Below are positions 1 to 8,301 of a stretch of DNA of 64,000 bases, piece after piece (position 1 is the stretch's first letter; the number at the start of each line of letters is the position of its first letter). The notes under the pieces are model-generated. The model was not told the DNA's origin and made no database searches. It saw only the letters and a program-made list of their open reading frames with translations. The DNA is taken from assembly GCA_021531775.1 (NCBI GenBank), contig JAFBIU010000009.1, positions 1 to 64,000 of the forward strand. The letters are read 5' to 3'. Position numbers and translations under genes: made by a program. Source of the stretch: Parabacteroides distasonis (GTDB taxonomy: Bacteria; Bacteroidota; Bacteroidia; Bacteroidales; Tannerellaceae).

Positions 1-2
1 AC

Positions 3-95
3 AACAGTATCAGCCATTTACGACAAATATTAAAATGGGATCCCTCACTTCAAATCCGCACTTATTGGAAAGGTGGGTATGAACTGATCTACTAA
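3..95 (+). CDS. C-terminal end of a winged-helix DNA-binding regulator (partial)
   Basis: The first bases hold an open frame that ends at TAA 93-95 and has no start inside the window. Its last 30 residues include ISHLRQILKWDPSLQIRT and then YWKGGYELIY. This matches the end of an OmpR/PhoB-type winged helix: a recognition helix with an xLRxxLxxDP pattern, a beta wing with I-x-T, and a terminal GxGY-L strand. The usual RGxGY is KGGY here. It is probably the DNA-binding end of a transcription regulator whose body lies to the left. The short length keeps confidence moderate. Confidence 0.5.
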   Translation, partial: NSISHLRQILKWDPSLQIRTYWKGGYELIY

Positions 96-103
96 CGAGT
101 CAT

Positions 104-273
104 CTATCCCCTCAACTCAATCTTGAACCCCTCGATCGTTCCCGTCTCGGACGGCTCAGAAAGTAGATCTTGCCGGTTGTGACCAACTGGTAGATCAAGT
201 CGGTCTTATCTACATAAACATATCCTTCTTTGCGGATACGCTCAAAACTTTGGATTCCGATCGGATATTTCAT
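104..273 (-). pseudogene. Remnant of an AAA-ATPase/PD-(D/E)XK family gene with a large internal deletion
   Basis: From ATG 273 the frame reads [20 protein letters not shown], then [19 protein letters not shown] and SRPRR. This is the start of the large Bacteroidetes AAA-ATPase-like family (PF09820 type), which continues RFGKS into the Walker A loop. Here the frame leaves the family right after RPRR and stops at 112-114 after 53 codons. In the neighbouring frame the same bases read EGFKIELRG and stop at 104-106, which resembles the C-terminal end of the family. The simplest reading is an intact gene that lost about 500 codons, leaving head and tail fused out of frame. A TACCTTTG -7 box on the minus strand (304-311) is probably its old promoter. 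Confidence 0.65.
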
Positions 274-707
274 TGTGTTGCCTCCTTCTATTTATCTACA
301 AGACAAAGGTAAGGATTATTCCGCAAAGTCGTATAGGGGGATCGTTTTTATCGGTAGTAAGAGCAAGATGTCCGGTTGGCTATTTGCATCGTGAGTGGAT
401 CATAAGGTAAAAGCTCTCTGAACGTATGTGGCTATCTCTTTGAATGCCTGTTCGAAGCATGTCCGGACGTCGTCAAACGATTGTTTGACGGCTGTCAGGC
501 ATTTGTTTGACGGCTATCAAGCACTTGTTTGACGACATCGGACTATCTTTAGAAATAGCTTTCAACGGGGATTGAATCCATTATTCAGAGGAATGTTGGC
601 TATAGGGTGAATATACCTCTATCGGTCGGATTGCAAAGATAAGCGATGAATCCACGATTGGGAACTGTTTTACAAAGATTAATGGATGTACCCGATGGTA
701 GCTTTAC
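274..707. other. Gene-poor interval with a 22-bp repeat array
   Basis: No open frame here has coding character. It contains a -7 box facing the ATPase remnant (304-311, minus strand), a short repeat array (471-546) and a second TATCTTTG-like box on the minus strand (634-641) with no gene directly after it. Nothing else stands out. Confidence 0.5.
471..546. repeat. 22-bp tandem repeat array R1, led by an inverted repeat
   Basis: The core TTGTTTGACG starts at 481, 503 and 525, an exact 22-bp period over three degenerate units. The units share the core and diverge after it (GGCTGTCAGG, GGCTATCAAG, ACATCGGACT). The array opens with a perfect 8-bp inverted repeat, CGTCAAAC (471-478) and GTTTGACG (483-490) around a 4-base loop; its right arm is the core of unit 1. 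It is not CRISPR-like: units are contiguous and imperfect, with no spacers. Confidence 0.75.
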
Positions 708-1388
708 TTAGAGTTTTCCCTCATCGGCATAGCTGTAGTAGCGGTTGTCAGCCAGAATGAGGTGGTCGAACAACTTCATCTCGATAAGGAGGGCCGCCTC
801 TTTCAGCCGTTGGGTGAGCTGGTCATCCTGCCTGCTGGGATGCAGATTACCTGACGGATGATTGTGACAGAGGATGATGCCATGGGCCAATGCCTGGATG
901 GCAGCTTTGAGGATCATGCCGATGTCGGCGGAGGTATCTCCGGTTCCGCCTTGGCTGATACGTTGGGTGTCGATTACTTTTCCGGCACGATTCAGCAACA
1001 GCATCCATAGCTCTTCGTGGGGCAGGTCGGCCAAATGCGGACGCATCAATTGCCAGGCATCCTGACTGGAACGGATGGATGGACGTTCCGGCACATCACT
1101 GAGTGTCCGTCGTCTGCCCAGTTCCAGGGCGGCTGCAATGGTGACAGCTTTGGCTGTGCCGATTCCCTTAAACTGGGTTGTCAAGTCTTTGATGGAGAGT
1201 TTGCCCAACGCATTCAGGTTGTTCTGGACAGAACTGAGTATCCGTTGGGCGAGTTGGACAGCTGTCTCGGTGGTGTTGCCCGATCCGATGAGGATGGCTA
1301 ACAGTTCTGCATCGCTCAAGGAGCCGATACCTTTGGATAACATTTTCTCGCGGGGGCGATCGTCTGGCGACCATTCTTTGATCTTCAT
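708..1388 (-). CDS. radC: RadC family JAB/MPN-domain protein
   Basis: 226 residues. The N-terminal helix-hairpin-helix-like half (SDAELLAILIGSG, FKGIGTAKAVTIAAALELG) is followed by the JAB1/MPN metalloprotease-like domain with ILCHNHPSGNLHPSRQDDQL, the HxHP(x)SG...D zinc signature of RadC. The family is widespread and its function is unsettled; the old link to DNA repair has not held up. A TTG lies two codons upstream, but ATG 1388 gives the usual MKIKEWSPDDRPREKM start. It is separated from efp by the efp terminator, so it is probably transcribed separately. Confidence 0.93.
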   Translation of the reverse strand: MKIKEWSPDDRPREKMLSKGIGSLSDAELLAILIGSGNTTETAVQLAQRILSSVQNNLNALGKLSIKDLTTQFKGIGTAKAVTIAAALELGRRRTLSDVPERPSIRSSQDAWQLMRPHLADLPHEELWMLLLNRAGKVIDTQRISQGGTGDTSADIGMILKAAIQALAHGIILCHNHPSGNLHPSRQDDQLTQRLKEAALLIEMKLFDHLILADNRYYSYADEGKL

Positions 1389-1429
1389 AGCCAAGAATTT
1401 GATTTGTAAGTGAATGAAAATACTAACTA

Positions 1430-1458
1430 AAAAGAGGAGCCTATAAGACTCCTCTTTT
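1430..1458 (-). terminator. Intrinsic terminator of efp
   Basis: AAAAGAGGAG (1430-1439) and CTCCTCTTTT (1449-1458) form a perfect 10-bp stem with a 9-base loop. It lies 20 bases past the efp stop. Read on the minus strand, the right side of the stem runs into T-rich sequence. Confidence 0.85.
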
Positions 1459-1477
1459 ATAGGACGTATGCCATGAA

Positions 1478-2047
1478 TTAGTTACGTACGCGACCTGTAT
1501 ATGAACCGTCGGTTGTGTTCACTTCGATGATTTCACCCTCTTCGATGAACAACGGAACACGAACAGTAGCACCTGTTTCAACGGTTGCCGGTTTCAACGT
1601 GTTGGTAGCTGTATCACCCTTTACACCCGGTTCTGTGTAAGTCACCTTCAACTGAACCTTTACAGGAACATCAGCGTAAAGAACGGTCTCTGTAGAAGCG
1701 TCTGACACAACATCTACCACTTCGCCCTCTTTCATGAAATCTACGCCATTGATCAACTCTTTTTCAATGATGATGTCTTCCCATGTCTCCTGATTCAAGA
1801 AATGATAGTGTTCGTTGTTCTCGCAGTAGGAATACTGGTAGGGGCGACGTTCTACGCGTACATCTTCCAATTTTTCATCGATGTTAAAACGACGTTCCAA
1901 GATACCGCCATTGACTACATCCTTCAGTTTTGTACGCATGATTGTATTACCTTTGCCCGGCTTTACGTGCAGAAAATCAACGCAAAAATACAATTTGCCG
2001 TCCAAACGAATACACGTTCCTTTCTTAATGTCCTGTGAATTAATCAT
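1478..2047 (-). CDS. efp: Elongation factor P
   Basis: 189 residues, the usual EF-P length. It binds the ribosome between the P and E sites and relieves stalling at proline runs. The N-terminal KOW-like domain carries the loop HVKPGKGNTIMRTKLK, whose Lys is the position modified in other bacteria. OB-fold domains II and III follow and end in GEIIEVNTTDGSYTGRVRN, the conserved EF-P C-terminus. It is a single-gene unit with its own strong promoter (2111-2140) and terminator (1430-1458). No lysyl-modification genes (epmA/epmB) are next to it. Confidence 0.97.
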   Translation of the reverse strand: MINSQDIKKGTCIRLDGKLYFCVDFLHVKPGKGNTIMRTKLKDVVNGGILERRFNIDEKLEDVRVERRPYQYSYCENNEHYHFLNQETWEDIIIEKELINGVDFMKEGEVVDVVSDASTETVLYADVPVKVQLKVTYTEPGVKGDTATNTLKPATVETGATVRVPLFIEEGEIIEVNTTDGSYTGRVRN

Positions 2048-2110
2048 ATTATTTCTTTGTTATATAGTTATATTTTACGAATGAAAGTTGCATTCCTTGT
2101 AATTTGAGTG

Positions 2111-2140
2111 CAAAATTAGGGCTTTCTGATGAATGTGCAA
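2111..2140 (-). promoter_or_regulatory. Bacteroidetes-type promoter of efp
   Basis: On the minus strand a TTG (2140-2138) is followed after exactly 19 bases by TAATTTTG (2118-2111), matching the Bacteroidetes -33/-7 consensus TTG-N19-TAnnTTTG. The efp start codon lies about 60 bases downstream. Confidence 0.75.
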
Positions 2141-2181
2141 TATGTAAAGCGCATTTTCTTGTCGAATATTGTAGAAAAGCG

Positions 2182-2889
2182 TTATCCGAAGTAGGTGAGT
2201 AGTAGCCGGATGAGCGGGACCAGGATGGCTGTCATGACTCCCATGAGCCCGATAGCCAGTCCGCTCAAGGCTCCTTCGATGGCTCCGATCTGAATGGCAG
2301 CTGCCGTACCGATGCCGTGAGAGGAGGCTCCCATGGCCAATCCTTTGGCAATGCGGCTGTGAATGCCCAAGGCTTTCAGGACGAAGGGGCCGATAATGCT
2401 GCCGAAGATACCGACGGCTACGACAATGACGGCTGTCAGGGAGGGGATGCCTCCGGACTTAGCCGCTATGTCCATGGCGATCGGTGTGGTGACGGACTTG
2501 GGTTGGATGGTGGCGATCAGGGCTTCATCGGCTCCCATCCATTTGCCGATGAGAATGACACTGATGATGCCTACCATGGCACCGACGAAGATCGAGGTGA
2601 GGATGGAGACCACATTACCCTTCAGGTATTGCACCTGATTGTAGAGGACATAGCCCAAAGCGACCACAGAAGGGCCCAGCAAGAAATGGATCAGGTGGCT
2701 GTTCTGCTTGAATTCTTCGTACTCGATACCCAAAGACTCCAGGATCAGGATGAGGACACAGAGGGTGGTGATCATCGGGTGGAGCAGGAAGAGATGGCAC
2801 TTCTTATAGAGAAAGAGGGCGGCCACATAGGTGCTGACGACGAGGGTCAACGCAAACAGTTCAGAATGCAAGAGGGTCTCCATTTTCAT
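2182..2889 (-). CDS. lrgB: LrgB/CidB family membrane protein
   Basis: 235 residues with six or more hydrophobic segments. It carries the family hallmarks QPKSVTTPIAMDIAAKSGG and AMGASSHGIGTAAA. LrgB works with LrgA; the pair is described as holin/antiholin-like in Gram-positives and as a carbon-compound exporter (glycolate/glycerate or pyruvate) in plants and some bacteria. Its start overlaps the end of lrgA by 29 bases (ATG 2889; a second ATG at 2883), so the two are translationally coupled. Which role applies here cannot be read from sequence. Confidence 0.92.
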   Translation of the reverse strand: MKMETLLHSELFALTLVVSTYVAALFLYKKCHLFLLHPMITTLCVLILILESLGIEYEEFKQNSHLIHFLLGPSVVALGYVLYNQVQYLKGNVVSILTSIFVGAMVGIISVILIGKWMGADEALIATIQPKSVTTPIAMDIAAKSGGIPSLTAVIVVAVGIFGSIIGPFVLKALGIHSRIAKGLAMGASSHGIGTAAAIQIGAIEGALSGLAIGLMGVMTAILVPLIRLLLTYFG

Positions 2890-3238
2890 GCGTCTTTTGG
2901 TTCTTTACCTTTTCAAATGCCTCTTGTACCAAGGCTACGGTGGTGATCACGAGGATGGTACTGATCACCGTCGTAGTCAGAATGACGGCCCAATGTTGGG
3001 AAATGATGCCGAATGAATTCATCAGACCTACTCCGGCCGGGACGAAAAAGAGCCCCATGTTTTGCGTGAGTACGGTCGATAACCGATGCACTTTGGCCGG
3101 CTTGACACATCGAAAAGTCAAAGCCAGGAACAACAGGACCATTCCGATCACACTACCCGGGATGAAACCGTCGATCAAACTACTGATAAACTCTCCTGTA
3201 AAGAAAAAGAAGAGAATGTAAAACGCTTCTGTTAGCAT
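2861..3238 (-). CDS. lrgA: LrgA/CidA family membrane protein
   Basis: 125 residues with four hydrophobic segments. The middle IPGSVIGMVLLFLAL is the family signature (PGsxiGmxllf), followed by FFVPAGVGLM. It partners LrgB, whose start lies inside this reading frame. It follows mgtE after 84 bases that contain a possible -7 box (TACCTTTG on the minus strand, 3274-3281), so it may have its own promoter. Both products sit in the inner membrane. Confidence 0.92.
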   Translation of the reverse strand: MLTEAFYILFFFFTGEFISSLIDGFIPGSVIGMVLLFLALTFRCVKPAKVHRLSTVLTQNMGLFFVPAGVGLMNSFGIISQHWAVILTTTVISTILVITTVALVQEAFEKVKNQKTHENGDPLAF

Positions 3239-3322
3239 ATCTTTTTGCCTTATTTGTCCTTTGATAACCGGTACAAAGGTATGGATTATTTAATAACTAT
3301 GTTCTACAACATCTCTTTTTTT

Positions 3323-4681
3323 TTAACTGAGAGCGGAACAGATAAACATATAGATCATCATACCGATGATGTCGTTCGTAATGGTGATAAAGGGCCCGGT
3401 TGCCAAAGCCGGATCAATCTTCAGCTTGTCGAGTGTCATCGGCACAATAGTCCCGAAGATGCTGGCAAAGATCACTACGGCAAAGAGGCTGAGTGATACA
3501 GAGGCAGTTACGGCCCTATCGCCCAAGAAGAAGAAGTTGTAGATGAAGACGATCAGACTGATGGTGCTGGCATTGATCAGGGCGACGACGGCCTCCTTGA
3601 ATACCTGCGACAGGATATCCTCCTCCTTGAGGGAGTTGTTGGCCAAGCCTTGTACGATGATGGCCGACGACTGGATGCCGACATTTCCGCCGGTTCCACC
3701 GATCAACGGGATAAAGAGAGCCATCTTCGGGTTGGTGGCAAGATTACCTTCGAAACCGCCCAGGATAAGGGAATTGCCCAGTCCGCCAATCATACCGATC
3801 AACAGCCAAGGCAGGCGGGCAGCCGTTTGGGTAAAGATGTTGTCGGAGGTCTCCACATCCTGCGAGATACCGGATGCCAACTGGTAGTCACGTTCGTGCT
3901 GTTCGCGTACCTCATCCATGACGTCGTCGATGGTGATGCGGCCGACCAGTCGCCCGATACTGTCGATGACAGGCAGGGCCACCAGGTCATACTTGTCGAT
4001 GGTCTCGGTCACCTCCTCGATGCTGTCACTGTCTCGGACGGCAATCGGATCCTTCTTCATGACATGCTTGATCTTGGAGACGGAGGGATTGGTGATGAGT
4101 TTCTTCAGTGGCAATACGCCCCGGAGCCGTTCGTCGTCATCGACCACATAGACATAGTAGATCTCGTCCATGTCTTCGGCCTGCTTACGCATCTCTTCGA
4201 TACACTTCGGCATACTCCAGTTCTCGTTGACGACGATCATTTCCGTACCCATGAGACCACCGGCCGTATCCTCGTCGTATTTCAACAGATCGACGATGTC
4301 GCCCGCTTGTTCCACGTCTTCGATGTGCGAAAGGATCTCTTCCTGGGTGTCTTCGTCCAACTCACGCATCAGATCGACGGCATCGTCGGTCTCCATGTTA
4401 TCGACAAATCGTTTGGCGATGAGTTCGTTCGGCAACTCTTTCAACAGCTTGTGACGATCCTCTTCGTCAAGTTCCATCAAGACGTCGGCAGCCTTGTCGC
4501 CATCCATCAGTAGGTAAAGGTAGATCGCCTCCTGCAGGGAGAGTTCCTGATAGAGTTCAGCAATATCGGCCGGATAGAGGTCGTGAATCAAGGCTTGTGC
4601 CTGGGCATCATCTTTTTGTTCGATGATGTGCTTCAATTGCTCAATATAATCTTTCGTCAATTCAATCATCTTCTTCTTCAT
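3323..4681 (-). CDS. mgtE: MgtE family magnesium transporter
   Basis: 452 residues, the standard MgtE layout. An N-terminal acidic helical domain (MgtE_N, about 1-130) is followed by two CBS domains (about 135-260) and five membrane helices (about 285-450). The pore helix carries PLIGGTGGNVGIQSSAIIV, the conserved GGNxGxQ region. The N and CBS domains sense cytosolic Mg2+ and gate the channel. ATG 4681 overlaps the TGA of eptA as ATGA, so translation is probably coupled to the upstream lipid A-modifying gene. Confidence 0.96.
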   Translation of the reverse strand: MKKKMIELTKDYIEQLKHIIEQKDDAQAQALIHDLYPADIAELYQELSLQEAIYLYLLMDGDKAADVLMELDEEDRHKLLKELPNELIAKRFVDNMETDDAVDLMRELDEDTQEEILSHIEDVEQAGDIVDLLKYDEDTAGGLMGTEMIVVNENWSMPKCIEEMRKQAEDMDEIYYVYVVDDDERLRGVLPLKKLITNPSVSKIKHVMKKDPIAVRDSDSIEEVTETIDKYDLVALPVIDSIGRLVGRITIDDVMDEVREQHERDYQLASGISQDVETSDNIFTQTAARLPWLLIGMIGGLGNSLILGGFEGNLATNPKMALFIPLIGGTGGNVGIQSSAIIVQGLANNSLKEEDILSQVFKEAVVALINASTISLIVFIYNFFFLGDRAVTASVSLSLFAVVIFASIFGTIVPMTLDKLKIDPALATGPFITITNDIIGMMIYMFICSALS

Positions 4682-6372
4682 TTTAGAGTGATGATACGCT
4701 GGTCGGGGGTCAAGACATACCGCACACTGTCTTCATGAAACAGAGGGGAGACGAAACTTTGTCCCAGTTGCTCATCTGGATAATGTATGTTAGCTAAATC
4801 GAGAAACGAGTCGAACAGGTTGGTTGTACTCAGCCGTTTGTCTAACTGCTGCCGGAGTTGGGCCACTTTCTCCGGATAGGTCTGCTCGTAGGCATCGGAC
4901 AGCCATACGAGTAGGGGAATGTGGAGTTCCGGAACAGCAGGCTTGGTGTTACCGTGCAGTACCTGTCGGGCCGGCAGATCGTACAGGCTTTCGGCATGGT
5001 CGGAGAGATAGACCAGGGCACTGATGGCCTGTTGCTGCTCCAGCCGCTGGATGATTTGCGACAGGATATAGTCCGTATATAAAATGGTATTGTCGTAGCT
5101 GTTGACCAGCCGTTGCTGGCCAGCTTCACTCCGGTCGAGCCTCTTTTGCCGGTTCATGTTGGGCTTGTAGTGTTCGAAGGCTGCCGGATAGCGCATATCG
5201 TATTGGAAATGGCTGCCATGCGTATGGATGACGATCAACTTCTGACGGGCATCGTTGGCCAATAGCTCATCCAACAGGGGCAGCAGGTATTCGTCCTGAC
5301 TGTCCGACGCATTGAAGGCAGTCGTCAGGAACTCACTTACATCGGCATCTTGGGCGATGCGTTGGATGAAGGGGTAGTTGTCTCCTTGATTGGCAATCCA
5401 GGCCGTGAAATAGCCCGCCTCCTGAAAGGCATCGGGCAACGCTTTCTCTTCGAACTGCAAGTCGGGATGTTGTAGCGTGGCCCGTGTGAGCATAAACGGC
5501 AAGACAAATTCGGTCAGATTGGCACATGCCAGTACGTTGTGAAACGAGTAGAGGTGATCGGTCTGTTCCAACAGGGGGGTCGTCGGGCGTTGGTAGCCAT
5601 TGATACCGAAATGGTCGTAACGGGCCGATTCGCCAATGACGAGCACAAAGATCTTGGGTTGCGACAGGGTGTCACGGGAAACGGCCCCAAACTGGAAGTC
5701 ACCCAAGGAGGCTTGCATCCGGCGGATCTTCCGGTCGTTCTCATAGATCTTATAGCAGAAATAGGAAATGTTGTAGGGATAGACCCCTTCATATTTCTTC
5801 CAGAAGCTGTCGTTCGTCTCCTGCAGTGTTCCCCAATGATCCTGTTTGACAGGGGAGGTGATCCAGTAGATGCGGCTCCACATGCCAACGTTGAAACATA
5901 GAAACGTGATCCAGATCAGGTATTTACCCAAGGATGTGAATAGCGGGCGATTCTCCACCTTTTTCCTGACCAGCCAAAAATAACCACACCAGTAGGCCAG
6001 GACCAAGGGCAGGAAGATGCTGAACAGGGAGATGAACTCCACGGCCTCCGCTTGCGTCGTGTTGAAGAAGGAGGAGACGACACCCAGTGTCAAGGGTGTC
6101 TGGTTGACAACAGCACATCCGATCTCAATGGGTGCGGGAAGGAGAAAGAGTCCCATCCATTTGAAATAGGTACGTGCCTGCAACAGGGTGGCCGGCAAGA
6201 CCCACAGATACAAGGCAATCAGCAGGCTTCCCAATCGTTTGGCGAGGGTGAGCTCGTCGCAGAACAGGATGACGGCTAAGTTCGGAAGCAACAGGAACAG
6301 AAACAAGAGGAGCCTCCAACCTCCTGCAGAAGGATGAAGCACACGCGCTCGTAATATCTGTCTCCCGTTCAT
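4678..6372 (-). CDS. Sulfatase-fold phosphoethanolamine transferase (EptA-like)
   Basis: 564 residues. Five membrane helices (about residues 19-170) precede a periplasmic sulfatase/alkaline-phosphatase-fold domain. Catalytic features seen: the metal ligand in GESARYDHFGINGY (Glu248) with the following RPTTP, the likely nucleophile Thr287 in ACANLTEFVLPFM, and SDHAES (Asp458/His459) with LHGN (His473). This matches EptA-type enzymes that add phosphoethanolamine to lipid A or other surface glycans; the exact acceptor is inferred. The start at 6372 lies 5 bases after the ksgA stop; a longer in-frame start at 6600 would lie inside ksgA and shows no family match. It is coupled to mgtE by ATGA. Confidence 0.85.
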   Translation of the reverse strand: MNGRQILRARVLHPSAGGWRLLLFLFLLLPNLAVILFCDELTLAKRLGSLLIALYLWVLPATLLQARTYFKWMGLFLLPAPIEIGCAVVNQTPLTLGVVSSFFNTTQAEAVEFISLFSIFLPLVLAYWCGYFWLVRKKVENRPLFTSLGKYLIWITFLCFNVGMWSRIYWITSPVKQDHWGTLQETNDSFWKKYEGVYPYNISYFCYKIYENDRKIRRMQASLGDFQFGAVSRDTLSQPKIFVLVIGESARYDHFGINGYQRPTTPLLEQTDHLYSFHNVLACANLTEFVLPFMLTRATLQHPDLQFEEKALPDAFQEAGYFTAWIANQGDNYPFIQRIAQDADVSEFLTTAFNASDSQDEYLLPLLDELLANDARQKLIVIHTHGSHFQYDMRYPAAFEHYKPNMNRQKRLDRSEAGQQRLVNSYDNTILYTDYILSQIIQRLEQQQAISALVYLSDHAESLYDLPARQVLHGNTKPAVPELHIPLLVWLSDAYEQTYPEKVAQLRQQLDKRLSTTNLFDSFLDLANIHYPDEQLGQSFVSPLFHEDSVRYVLTPDQRIITLK

Positions 6373-6377
6373 GTTGC

Positions 6378-7181
6378 TTAGTCTGTTGTTGGAATTGTTT
6401 GCTGGTTTAAATAATCGGATGAAAGCCGTGTCAGTTCCACAAACTCCTCCACCGAAAGTTGTTCGGGCCGCTTGTCGAAGATGGATAGACCATAGTTCGG
6501 AAAGTCTTTGCCCAACAACGGCTTCATGGAGTTCCGCAGGGTCTTCCGCCGTTGATTGAACGAGGTTTTGACCACGGACTTGAACAGGGCCTCGTCGCAT
6601 CCCAAATCGGTACGGCTGTTACGTGTCATGCGGATCACGGCACTCTTGACCTTGGGAGGCGGATCGAATACATTTTCATGGACCGTGAAGAGGTATTCGA
6701 TGTCGTACCAGGCCTGGAGCAGGACACTCAAGATGCCGTAGGCCTTCTTGCCCGGCTGGGAAGCCAATCGCTCGGCCACCTCTTTCTGAATCATGCCGGA
6801 ACAGCAGGGAACCTGTTCTTTGTAGTCCAATACCTTGAAAAAGATCTGGCTGGAGATGTTGTAGGGGTAGTTGCCGATCACGCAGAAGGGGCCTTCGTAC
6901 AGTTGATGAAGGTCGAGTTTCAGGAAATCCTCTCCCAAGATGCGTCCTTCCAACGCTGGAAAGTTCTGCTGCAGGTAATCGACCGATTCGCGGTCTAACT
7001 CGACTACTTTCAGATCGTGTCCCGCTTCAAGGAGGAATTGTGTCAACACCCCCATGCCCGGACCGATTTCCAATACGGGAGTCCCCTTGTATGCATCTAA
7101 CGTCTCGGCAATACGACGGGCAATCTGTAAATCTTTCAAGAAATGTTGACCCAACGATTTCTTAGGTTTCACTAATCTCAT
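6378..7181 (-). CDS. rsmA: 16S rRNA (adenine(1518)-N6/adenine(1519)-N6)-dimethyltransferase KsgA
   Basis: 267 residues. It dimethylates two adjacent adenines in the 3'-terminal hairpin of 16S rRNA during small-subunit assembly. SAM-binding motifs are clear: SLGQHFLKD near the N-terminus, VLEIGPGMGVLTQ (motif I) and the catalytic GNYPYNISSQI (motif IV, NLPY-type). The start MRLVKPKKS at 7181 is the family start; the frame stays open upstream to 7295 but that part crosses the divergent promoter region. It is first in the run ksgA-eptA-mgtE. Confidence 0.97.
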   Translation of the reverse strand: MRLVKPKKSLGQHFLKDLQIARRIAETLDAYKGTPVLEIGPGMGVLTQFLLEAGHDLKVVELDRESVDYLQQNFPALEGRILGEDFLKLDLHQLYEGPFCVIGNYPYNISSQIFFKVLDYKEQVPCCSGMIQKEVAERLASQPGKKAYGILSVLLQAWYDIEYLFTVHENVFDPPPKVKSAVIRMTRNSRTDLGCDEALFKSVVKTSFNQRRKTLRNSMKPLLGKDFPNYGLSIFDKRPEQLSVEEFVELTRLSSDYLNQQTIPTTD

Positions 7182-7224
7182 ACACTTCTGTGCTGTTCCT
7201 GTGTTTATATAAAAATAAAATACG

Positions 7225-7232
7225 TATCTTTG
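7225..7232 (+). promoter_or_regulatory. Possible -7 box for the divergent membrane-protein gene
   Basis: TATCTTTG matches TAnnTTTG, 47 bases upstream of ATG 7279. No clear TTG at the -33 spacing was found, so support is partial. Confidence 0.4.
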
Positions 7233-7278
7233 CGACGACACAAAAATACAATAAATAATTATAAGTTCTTTATTTGCG

Positions 7279-8289
7279 ATGGATTTTAAGAACATTCTGC
7301 GTACAGCGTTGAAGATATGTCTCCCGCTTGTCTTTGGTTTTCTGTTACTTTGGTTGATCTACAGGAAAATGGATGTCAGCGAGATATGGCGCGTAGTAGA
7401 GGAGGATGTCCGGTATGATATTCTTCTGATTTCACTGTTGTTCGGCTTATTCGCCAATGTGATCCGGGGTCTCCGTTGGGGGTTGTTGATCGATTCCTTG
7501 GGGGAGCGGTTCAAGATGGCGAATGCGATTTATGCGGTATTGGGCAACTATGCCGTGAACTTGGTGTTGCCCCGTATAGGCGAGGTGTGGCGTTGTGGTG
7601 TGGTGAACCGGTATGACAAGATCTCTTTCACCAAGCTGTTGGGCACGCTTTTTATCGACCGTGTCAGTGACACGATCATGGTGGGTTCGATTACCCTTTT
7701 GATTTTTATCTTCAATTTTGATTTCTTCATCAGCTTCTTTGAAAAGAATCCGGCTTTGTTGGAGGGTTTCCGTGCGATGCTCAATTCGATCTGGATTTAT
7801 GTCGCACTCCTCGGACTGGCGGGTGTCGTTTGGTTTGTCTTTACCTATATGAGCCACTTTACACTGGTCCAGAAGGCCAAGGAGATGTTGAAGAATGTTT
7901 GGGAAGGGATGAAAAGCATCTGGTTCCTGGAGCATAAGCTTCGTTTTGTCATTCAGACTTTGTTGATTTGGGCGGGTTATTTCTGCTATTTCTATATTAC
8001 TTTTTATGCGTTTGACTTCACGCGTGATTTGGGTATTACGGTGGGGCTGATCGCCTTCACGATGAGTAGTATCGGAGTAGCCGTTCCTGTGCAGGGAGGT
8101 ATCGGTCCTTGGCATTTCATGGTGATTGCCACGCTGCTCTGCTTTGGGGTCCAGGAAAACGATGCAGCCGCTTTTGCCTTGGTGGTGCATACCATCCAGA
8201 CGGTATGGACCGGCTTGTGCGGTCTGTTTGGCATCGCCATCTTGCCCTTCCTCAACCGAAAAGAGAAGACTACTATTGTTCATTCATAA
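7279..8289 (+). CDS. LPG_synthase_TM/UPF0104 family flippase-like membrane protein
   Basis: 336 residues with about eight hydrophobic segments. The layout and the conserved ANVIRGLRWGLLI and NYAVNLVLPRIGEVWRCG stretches match the lysylphosphatidylglycerol synthase membrane-domain family (PF03706, UPF0104). Members without the C-terminal aminoacyltransferase domain are proposed lipid or glycolipid flippases; that domain is absent here. It is divergent from ksgA and 12 bases before the dipeptidase gene, so probably co-transcribed with it. The substrate is unknown. Confidence 0.85.
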   Translation: MDFKNILRTALKICLPLVFGFLLLWLIYRKMDVSEIWRVVEEDVRYDILLISLLFGLFANVIRGLRWGLLIDSLGERFKMANAIYAVLGNYAVNLVLPRIGEVWRCGVVNRYDKISFTKLLGTLFIDRVSDTIMVGSITLLIFIFNFDFFISFFEKNPALLEGFRAMLNSIWIYVALLGLAGVVWFVFTYMSHFTLVQKAKEMLKNVWEGMKSIWFLEHKLRFVIQTLLIWAGYFCYFYITFYAFDFTRDLGITVGLIAFTMSSIGVAVPVQGGIGPWHFMVIATLLCFGVQENDAAAFALVVHTIQTVWTGLCGLFGIAILPFLNRKEKTTIVHS

Positions 8290-8301
8290 ATTTACGTGCG
8301 T

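Noticed and set aside
471-546. CRISPR-like array
   Set aside because: Units are contiguous, degenerate and 22 bp long; there are no unique spacers, no leader and no cas genes. The same holds for 50074-50390.
2140-2181. Terminator after lrgB
   Set aside because: The arms around AACGC and GCGCTT pair only with gaps, and no T run follows.
2317-2946. Long plus-strand open frame opposite lrgB/lrgA
   Set aside because: It is antisense to two clear membrane-protein genes and its product is rich in Asp/Gly/Gln without family character. Similar frames at 3650-4513 (opposite mgtE), 7447-8283 and 61030-61929 were rejected for the same reason.
6373-6600. N-terminal extension of the EptA-like protein
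   Set aside because: The 76 extra residues lie inside ksgA and match nothing, while ATG 6372 follows the ksgA stop and begins the membrane segment.
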